Shown in pieces: positions 53,021-60,000 of a stretch of DNA of 60,000 nucleotides. Below the pieces are notes generated by a model that ran no database searches, was not told where the DNA came from, and saw only the letters and a list, made by a program, of their open reading frames with translations. The DNA lies in assembly GCA_030704615.1 (NCBI GenBank), contig CM060731.1:46192001-46252000 (forward strand), read 5' to 3'. A program made the translations under genes and the position numbers. Each line of letters begins with the position of its first letter. The first letter of the stretch is position 1. The DNA is from Takakia lepidozioides (lineage: Eukaryota > Streptophyta > Takakiopsida > Takakiales > Takakiaceae).

Positions 53021-54210
53021 ATGGGGTCGGGCAAGCCGAAGCGAAAGCGGAATGGCCCAAAAGATGATGATCCCGGTGAGCCCGATGGGGGCGGCGTGTC
53101 ACCGAGGCGGCCGTTTGAGGAAGCGATGCATGTTTCCGAAAACGAGGCCGCCCAAGAGCGGGAGGAATCCGAGGAGTCGGAGCTCGAGGAATCCTTGAGA
53201 GCTCCGACAAACCAAGAGATGCCTCCCATGCCGGCAGCCTTTTGGGAAGGGTTGTTGGCGCAGTTTGGCGGAACGTTGAAAGACGTGTTGAAGGCGGCTA
53301 ATGCCACTTCCACTAAGGCAAAGTTTAAGGTGAAGCCTAACAAACCCGGCACCTTCGAGGGCGTCCGAAATCGGAAGGCACTCAACACCTGGCTCTTGGA
53401 GCTGGAGCAGTACTTCCGGGCGGCCAAGTTGAGTGACGAGGATCGCGTGGAAGTGGCTCCCACCTATTTGAGGGGCTATGCTCAACAATGGTGGCAGAAA
53501 CGCCTTCACGACCGAGGTCCAAGTCCGGAAACCTTGAACTGGAGTGGGTTCAAGGAATTGATGAAGAGACAGTTTGTGCCCCTCAACGTGTCCTGGCTTG
53601 CTCGGGACAAGATGAGGAATTTGAAGCAAACAGATGACATTCGGGGTTATGTCCAGGCTTTCAATGTGTTGTTGCTCGAAGTCGCGGACATGGCAGAACC
53701 AGAAATGGTCTTCAACTTTGTGGCGGGACTGGCCCCATGGGCCAGGCGGAAGTTGGAGGAGAAGCCACCCAAGACTTTGAACGAGGCAATTGAGAGGGCT
53801 GAATGTTTCTCGGATGTCCCTAGGGGTGAGAGACAAGGCCGTACGGAGCTGAACCACAAGAAGACCCGGCGGGAAGGTGACTCCTTCCGACCGGAAAAAA
53901 GTGGGATAGGCCACGCGGCGACAATGGCACGTGGAAATCGAAGGGAGGGCCTTCACACGTCAAGGCGGCACCCGGTGCTTCGAAAGGAAAAGCGGGTGGA
54001 GCGGCTTATGGCGGACAGAAGGCAACCTTTGATGGAGTGTGTTTCAATTGCGGGGAGCCCGGGCACATGGCCAAGAAGTGCACGAAGCCCCGGCAATTGA
54101 ACATGACTCGGGCGACCACGGAGCTGTCGGAAGATACCATCAGTCGCTTGGTGGAAGCGGTGGTCGCCAGGACTTGCAAGGTAGGAAAATTTTCTTGTGA
54201 GTTGTATCAG
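53021..54210 (+). pseudogene. gag of the chromovirus, frameshifted before the zinc knuckle
   Basis: The first ATG after the PBS is at 53021. Capsid-type blocks are KPGTFEGVRNRKALNTWLLE, YLRGYAQQWWQK, FKELMKRQFVPLN, DDIRGYVQAFNVLL and FVAGLAPWARRKL, typical of the retrotransposon gag domain. The CCHC knuckle CFNCGEPGHMAKKC (54040-54081) is in another frame. The change lies around the A6 run near 53896-53901, so a one-base slip there would break gag from the knuckle. Gag forms the virus-like particle and the knuckle binds the RNA. A sequencing error in the A-run cannot be excluded. Confidence 0.85.
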
Positions 54211-54240
54211 GAAACTGACGCCTTACGAAAAGGGAGTCAG

Positions 54241-54845
54241 TTATTGTTCGTGGATGGGATAATATCCGGAACTAATGTGTCGTTGTTGGTGGACACAGGA
54301 GCGTCGCACTCCTTCATGACACCGGCAACGGCACAAAAGCTGGGACTCCCGACAAGTGACGTGGGGGCCTCTATTGAGGTGCGTTCTGCCAAAAGAGAAC
54401 CACAGTTGGCGACAAGGTTGGCGTTTGATGTTCCTCTTCAACTTGGGAGTTGGGAGGGACGTGAGAACTTCACCATCTGCGAGATCGATGGAGTAGATCT
54501 CATTTTGGGGATGACCTTTTTGAGCAAATCCGGAGCGGTCATAGATGGCCGCAAGAGCGTAGTCACGCTGCCATGTGGGAATGGTGGCGAGGTCTTACGA
54601 GTGTCGGAAACGCCCAAATCCGTGGGAGGGCGAATAAACCTTCTGTCAGCAAGGGAGTGGGCCGTGGAGGAGGCACACGAACCCCAGTTCTTGCTTTACA
54701 TTAGAGAAGTGAAGGGAGAAGGCGATGGGGAGCTGAGCCCAGATTGGATCAAGGGGATTTTGGGGAAATACCAGGATGTGATGTCGGAGGATTTACCAAG
54801 CGGCTTGCCACCGCGAAGAGGAGTTGACCACAAGATTGAGGTGAT
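54241..54845 (+). pseudogene. Aspartic protease region of the chromovirus
   Basis: LFVDGIISGTNVSLLVDTGA followed by SHSFMTPATA contains the DTGAS active-site motif of retropepsins, and VDLILGMTFL the second conserved block. Retropepsins act as dimers and cut the gag-pol polyprotein. The frame continues from the zinc knuckle and ends after a frame change near 54846, just before RT. The active site is intact. Confidence 0.85.
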
Positions 54846-56100
54846 ACCGGAACGGAACCGCCTGCCAAGGCACCCTACCGGTTGAGCCATAGGGAGTTGG
54901 TCGAGCTGAAGACTCAGCTCAAGGATCTAATGTCAAAGGGGTACATCCAGCCGAGTAAGTCACCTTACGGAGCCCCGTGCTATTCGCAGACAAGAAGGAT
55001 GGGACGCTGCGGATGTGTGTCGATTACAGGGCTCTGAATAAGGTGACTATCAAAAACCGGTACCCTTTGCCAAGGATCGACGACCTCTTCGATCGGTTGG
55101 CAGGAGCGAAGTATTTCAGCTGGATCGACTTGCGCTCCGGCTATCATCAAATTCGGGTGGCGGAAGGAGATGAGGAGAAGACCGCGTGCAGAACAAGGTA
55201 TGGTTCATATGAGTTCTTGGTGATGCCTTTTGGGCTCACCAATGCACCAGCGACATTTAGCACGCTGATGAACAGCCTTTTTCAGGAGTGGTTGGATGAC
55301 TTTGTGATCGTGTACATCAACGACATCTTGGTGTACTCGAAAACAAAGGAGGAGCACCTGGAGCACCTCAAAAGGGTGTTCCAAAAATTGCGAGAATGGA
55401 AGCTGTATGCCAAAGCTTCAAAGTGCGAATTCGGGGTCACGAAAGTGGAGTTCTTGGGGCATGTGATTACACAGGATGGGATCAAAATGGATGACAGAAA
55501 GGTGAGGGCGATCTTGGACTGGGAGCCTCCGACTTTGGTCCCGGGAGTGCGTTCCTTCCTAGGACTCGCCTCCTATTACCGGAAGTATGTGAGAAATTTC
55601 GCCAAGATCGCGGGGCCGCTGTCGGACCTTCTGTGTAAATCTAAAGTCTGGGCATGGAACACCTTTTGTGGCCAAGCTTTTGCTGAATTGAAGCAGCGGA
55701 TGGCGGAAGCTCCAGTCTTGAAAATCCCGGAGTTCGATCGTCCGTTCGAGATACATACAAATGCGTCGGACTTCGCGATTGGGGGTGTACTGATGCAAGA
55801 TGGACGTCCAGTGGCTTACGAAAGTAAGAAACTGAATGAAGTGGAGCGACGGTGGCCGACGCACGAGAAAGAGATGAAGGCGGTGGTGCACTGTCTTGAG
55901 CTCTGGCGCCACTATGTTGGTTCCAACCCAGTGAAGGTGTTCACGGACAATGTCACGGTGAAGTATTTTGCCACGCAGCCCAAGTTGTTCCCAAAACAAC
56001 TTAGGTGGCAAGATACTTTGGCGGTGTTCGACGTGGATATCCAGTACAAACCGGGACGAGACAACGTGGTAGCCGATGCTTTAAGTAGAAAGCAGCAGCT
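54846..56100 (+). pseudogene. Reverse transcriptase and RNase H, catalytic Asp-to-Asn changes
   Basis: RT blocks are present in order: [69 protein letters not shown] and [14 protein letters not shown]. The YxDD box reads YIND (Asn at 55319-55321), so one metal-binding Asp is lost. RNase H follows ([43 protein letters not shown]), but its first catalytic Asp is also Asn, in TNASDFA at 55760. Frame changes lie near 54846 and 54978. The enzyme should be inactive in both steps. Confidence 0.9.
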
Positions 56101-56279
56101 CTTGTTGGTGTACAAGGGCGAGACGGCGCTCCAAAGGAAGATCCGGAAGGCTTGCCGGAATGATGAGCTGGCAAAGTCCGTGATGCAGGACTTGAGAATG
56201 GGGGTTAAATTGCAGTTCCACTTGCAAAATGGGTTGCTCCGGTATAAGCAAAAGCGTCTCTACGTGCCGAAGGGAGGGA

Positions 56280-57585
56280 TCAGAGATAGCCTCTTGAGAG
56301 AATGCCATGATAGCCCGCTTGCAAGCCACGGCGGAGCCAAGCGCACTGCGGCACTCCTGAAGAAAGAGTATTTCTGGCCCAAACTGAGGGAGGAGGCAGA
56401 GGAGTATGTCAAGACATGCACCACATGCCAACAAAACCGGAGCGAGTACAAAAAGCAAGCGGGGCTGTTACAACCCTTGCCGATTCCAGAGGGGACTTGG
56501 GAAAGCGTCTCGATGGATTTCATGACTGCTATGCCGCTGTCAAAAGGATTCGATGCAATCATGGTGGTGGTGGTGGATAGGTTCAGTAAAATGGGCCATT
56601 TCATCCCCACCAAGGAGACGGCAACGGCGCAGGAGACAGGGCGACTTTACTTCGCCCACGTCTTAAAGCATCATGGAGTCCCGAAGGATATTGTCTCGGA
56701 TCGCGATCCAAAGTTTACGAGTAAATTTTGGAGGACACTCTGGAAGAAGATGGGGACGAGGCTGAAGATGAGCACCGCCTTCCGACCTACGACGGACGGC
56801 CAAACGGAAAGAGTGAATTCCGTAGTGAAGCAATTCTTGCGGAATTACGTGTCGGCAGACCAATCAGACTGGATGGAACACTTAGACGCGGCAGAGTTCT
56901 GTTATAATAACACAGAACACTCCGCAACGGGAGTTTCCCCTTTCGTGTTGGTCTATGGAAAAGCACCTCTGGTGCCGACAAGTTGGGCCGCCCAGGACAT
57001 TGAGGAACCGGCAGTAGCGGCGATACTGGAAGAACGCGAGCGTTTGTTGAAGCTCGCAAAGTACAATATTGCCAAAGCTAGGAAACGGTATGAAAGACAG
57101 GCGAATCGGAAGCGGAGGGAAGTGAAGTTTGAGGCAGGCACGGAGGTCTGGTTGAACATCAAGAATTTCCAACTACCTCTGGAAGTGAGTCCGAAGTTCG
57201 TACCTCCGTATGCGGGACCCTTTCGCATTCGGAAGGTTATGAATGAGGATGTGTATGAATTGGAGCTGCCGGCAAACAGCAAGGTGCACCCAGTATTTCC
57301 ATGTCTCCCTTTTGAAGCCTTACTTCAAAGATGAAGCGCGTCCGAATCGGCATCAAGTGTTGCGTCCGCCACCTATGCTGTTGGATCATGAAAATGAACC
57401 TGAGTACGAGGTGGAGGCAATACTTAAGTCGAGGAGGTTCAGGAACCGAGAAACGAGTATCTCGTCAAATGGAAGGGCTAATCATCATGTGGAGGCATCT
57501 TGGGTGCGTGCCTCAGAAATGGGAAAACGCATCCGAGGCGGTTGCAGCTTCGAAGGGCGACCTCAAAAGCGGAAGAAGTGTTGAT
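56280..57585 (+). pseudogene. Integrase with GPY/F and decayed chromodomain
   Basis: The HHCC zinc region ([21 protein letters not shown]) and the DDE core are intact: [20 protein letters not shown] and TDGQTERVN supply D, D and [14 protein letters not shown] is the GPY/F motif. After VHPVF (about 57298) the frame shifts by one base relative to the 22.7-kb copy, then [11 protein letters not shown]-like and chromodomain sequence continue in other frames (EYEVEAILKSRR, VEASWVRASEMG). Integrase joins the cDNA to the genome, and the chromodomain directs it to marked chromatin. Confidence 0.88.
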
Positions 57586-58485
57586 GGGGACATCAACCTT
57601 GGAGCGTGGGGGAGGAAATGCATGCTTAGCCCGGCTTAGCTAGCTTAGGGATCCGATTACAAAACTTGTATTGTACAAAAATTTGTTATAAAGGAAATGG
57701 GTTCCAAATGTTGTGCGTCCTATTTGTTTGGAATGGTGATGCATGATATGGTTGGCTAGTGTGTAGAATGCATGCTAGCTTATAAAAGTGGGAGAGGTAA
57801 ATTGGGTTAATCGTGTGTTTGTGTAGTGCCGAAATCGGGTGACCCCCATCCGAGGGGCAAGGAAACTTGCGCCTTCTTTGGGAGTTCACGTACTAGTGCG
57901 CACCTGCGCGTGCGCGTACTATACTGCGCTACCGAGGGGGTTGCCTTGTAGTGCGGGCTAACGCGGAAGCCACGTGCTTCCGTTCACGTACTATAATCGT
58001 GTAGCCTCGGGACGAAGTCGTAGTGCGGCTTTGGCGTGTTCCCGTACCTCAGGCCAGCATTCCAAGGCAGACCCAATTGTAGTGATTGGGGCGCACGGTT
58101 GGTTCAAGGTTATCTTCCTAGTCAAAGAGGGTTCCAGGTGAACCCTTGCTCAAGGTAATGCCAAAAGCGGCATCATGAGCGGTCGCAAGCAATGTTGTTG
58201 CAGTAAGGCGATTCGATCCTCAAGAGGATCGTTCCTTGGCCTTGAAGTAGGCCAAGAAGAGTGCATTGGGAGGAGCTGGAGAGGCTCCACCTTTGGCCGG
58301 GACTTGGAGGAAGTCGGCCGAACTAGCTAGTGGAGAGTAGAGTCAAGTGTGGGGTTTGGTTCTTTGCCATGGGACACCATGGTGCGGAAACAAACTCCTT
58401 GATGTGGGACGCCACAACTTGGATGTTCGTTTCTACAAAATGGACAAGTCGATGAGGACATCGACTCCCTGTTGGTAGGGGTGTG
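57586..58485 (+). other. Internal noncoding region of the chromovirus
   Basis: About 900 bp lie between pol and the 3' LTR with no coding frame of note. It is shared with 23010-23870 of the fragment copy. A purine-rich GGTAGGGGTGTG lies directly before the 3' LTR and may act as the polypurine tract, though it is interrupted by T. Confidence 0.7.
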
Positions 58486-59208
58486 TGTCGCGGCCCTTTG
58501 CCTTGAGGACAGGGGGTCGGGACATATGAAGGGCTGCCCCTGTGGTAGGGGCAGTGGCAGCGATAGGTATGGGGGGCTGAAGCACCCTTGAGTGCCCAAG
58601 GCTCTCAAGGAGGCGGAGGCGCTCACTAGGTGGAGCCCCGCACACGGGTTGCGGTGGGGGTGGCTCCACAAGGGGTGGTGGTAGCTTAGCGGGACTTAGT
58701 GGGGGTGGCATAGGACTCACCATGGGGCGGAGACCTCGTGGTGGGAGTCGTGGGGAGTCTTGGGACTCATCACGGTCCATAGGGGCCGTGGTGAGCGGGC
58801 CAAGACTCACCGCGTCATCACCGGGAGTCGAGGGTTTCGTGGTGGTTCGCCATAAAATGGCATGGCTGGTTGTGGAACCCCCGCGGACAGCTACAGAAAA
58901 GTATATATAGGGAGTAGTAACCCCGAGAACGGTGCAAGCCCGTTGGTGACCAAAAACTAGTGAGTAAGCGAGCGAGCCGGAAAGCGACCAAAGAGTGGGG
59001 AGTTGTTCCGGACTGCCATCTACCAAAGGGAATTCTCCTAGTCCCAATTAGGTGGAGGGTTTAGAGGGAAGCGAAGGGGGACCGTTATGTCCCGGTGAGC
59101 AGCCGAAGCTCCAAGTTGGCCCGGGCGGCCAGGTTGGGAGTTAGGCGCGCGCATCAAAGCGAGTAACCATGACTTGAAGGGGAGCTTACCGAAGTGAGGT
59201 GCGCGACA
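58486..59208 (+). repeat. 3' LTR, 723 bp
   Basis: It is nearly identical to the 5' LTR. The 5-nt length difference is explained by four small indels. It ends CGCGACA followed by the GAAAT target duplication. Confidence 0.95.
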
Positions 59209-59213
59209 GAAAT

Positions 59214-60000
59214 TTATCAAGGACAAAGTGCAGCTAGACCGCCATTGTGTTGACACGGGTTGCAAAGACAAGCGATATATCCCACCTGGGTTCAAGCCGT
59301 GGCCAATTCAAAGTTCAATGATGGTGGTGAATACGGCCACCGCCAGACTCCGTGGCGCAACCCCAAAGGCCCGCACTTTGGCGGAGGTTTGGATGTTTCA
59401 ATACAAGATGTGCATGATCTGACATCGCCATCGCCTGTGGCTCCCAGAAAAATGAAACTTAGTGATGGGGCCCAGAAGAAGGAAGGAGAAAAAGCTGCAA
59501 GGTCTGCTCGGGAGGCGAGGGCAAAATCTCAACAGCAGACTCGTCCCAAGGCAGTCGGGAAGTGTCACGGGCTGTGCCAGGGAGACGGTCTACGCAGCAG
59601 ACGCAGACCATCAGTACTTCGAGTGAGAGCCAGTCTGCTGAGCCGTCTGCAGACATCATTCGGAATGATGAATTCGCAGGTCTGGGAGGTGTCTCATCTC
59701 CCATCGTCATTGTCTTGCCTGACCAGTCGAGGGTTTACGTGGACCCTACGTGGACGAAGTCCAGTCGAAAGAGACTACCAGTGGAGTCTGTCCTGGCACA
59801 TTGAGCCTCATACCATTTAGGCTTCTCCCATTGGTGTGCCCACCAGTGGACGATCCAGACTTCTTCCGTTTTTTCTACAGTTTTGCCCAGTCCGGACAGC
59901 TCAACAGAACCATCCAAGTAGCGGAGAAAAATTGGTTGAGCTCCCTTGAAGATGAGGAGGACGTCTATGTCGACGACGACGACGAGGTAATGCCCAGTCT
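59214..60000 (+). pseudogene. Unknown coding-like locus, part right of the retrotransposon
   Basis: Directly after the target duplication the frame FIKDKVQLDRHCVDTGCKDK, RYIPPGFKPW continues the open frame from the left side (SSTVPSIV). Further pieces in other frames are NSKFNDGGEYGHRQTPWRNP, a basic Lys/Arg/Ala stretch (EKAARSAREARAKSQQQ), FAGLGGVSSPIVIVLPDQSR and, near the window end, DDPDFFRFFYSFAQSGQLNR with an acidic tail. The frame changes at least twice, so this is either spliced or decayed. I recognise no family. The sequence is open at the window edge. Confidence 0.4.

Larger units (their letters stand above)
52238..59208 (+). mobile_element. Complete Ty3/gypsy chromovirus, 6,971 bp
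   Basis: LTRs at 52238-52965 and 58486-59208 start TGTCGCG and end CGCGACA. A 5-bp target duplication GAAAT flanks them (52233-52237, 59209-59213). The primer site TGGTATCAGAGC at 52968 pairs with plant initiator tRNA-Met. Domain order is gag, CCHC knuckle, protease, reverse transcriptase, RNase H, integrase, GPY/F and chromodomain remnant, as in chromoviruses, which use the chromodomain to target chromatin. By eye the two LTRs differ by eight transitions plus 5 nt of indels (about 1%), so the insertion is recent. Several frameshifts and two catalytic Asp-to-Asn changes mean this copy cannot encode its own transposition. Confidence 0.96.

Overview
The window looks like nuclear DNA of a land plant, most likely a non-seed plant such as a bryophyte; the exact lineage cannot be fixed from the sequence. 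Evidence for a plant: a spliced CYP72-clan-like cytochrome P450, remnants of SMG7, B3-domain and F-box/kelch genes, CACTA, hAT and Harbinger elements, a chromovirus primed by the plant initiator-tRNA site, and short CCCTAAA telomere-type runs. Two HET-domain genes (one with ankyrin repeats) and a membrane protein that I recognise as a family of filamentous fungi point to a lineage that carries fungus-like genes, as mosses are reported to do. I see nothing prokaryotic.

Layout. 0-5.3 kb: two nested CACTA-type DNA transposons. The inner one carries a broken multi-exon gene with an FCP1-like phosphatase domain. It ends at 3528, inside the DUF4216 exon of the outer one, which also holds a B3-domain fragment and ends at 5267. 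5.6-9.5 kb: an SMG7 fragment, a hAT MITE with target duplication, a tRNA-like SINE head and a loose inverted-repeat unit. 11.5-14.9 kb: an apparently intact five-exon P450 on the minus strand. 15.5-27 kb: a Harbinger-like MITE, two copies of one SINE family, a LINE ORF1, two repeat arrays built on perfect palindromes, and an internally deleted Ty3/gypsy fragment. 28-31.5 kb: HET gene 1, with a MITE about 235 bp upstream of its start. 33.4-39 kb: a frameshifted LINE, a copia relic whose two halves lie in opposite orientation, two fold-back structures and a broken F-box/kelch gene. 39.8-42.9 kb: the HET-ankyrin gene. 48-49.2 kb: the fungal-type membrane protein. 49.7-51.9 kb: a decayed minisatellite. 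52.2-59.2 kb: a complete chromovirus with both LTRs, PBS and a 5-bp target duplication, inserted into an older open sequence that continues to the window end.

Only four genes look intact: the P450, the two HET genes and the membrane protein. They are not an operon or pathway, but three of the four have a fungal character and lie within about 20 kb. Almost everything else is mobile DNA at different stages of decay. The chromovirus is notable because its LTRs are about 99% identical by eye, yet reverse transcriptase and RNase H each have a catalytic Asp replaced by Asn and gag-pol is frameshifted.

Family assignments come from reading translations; no database search was possible.
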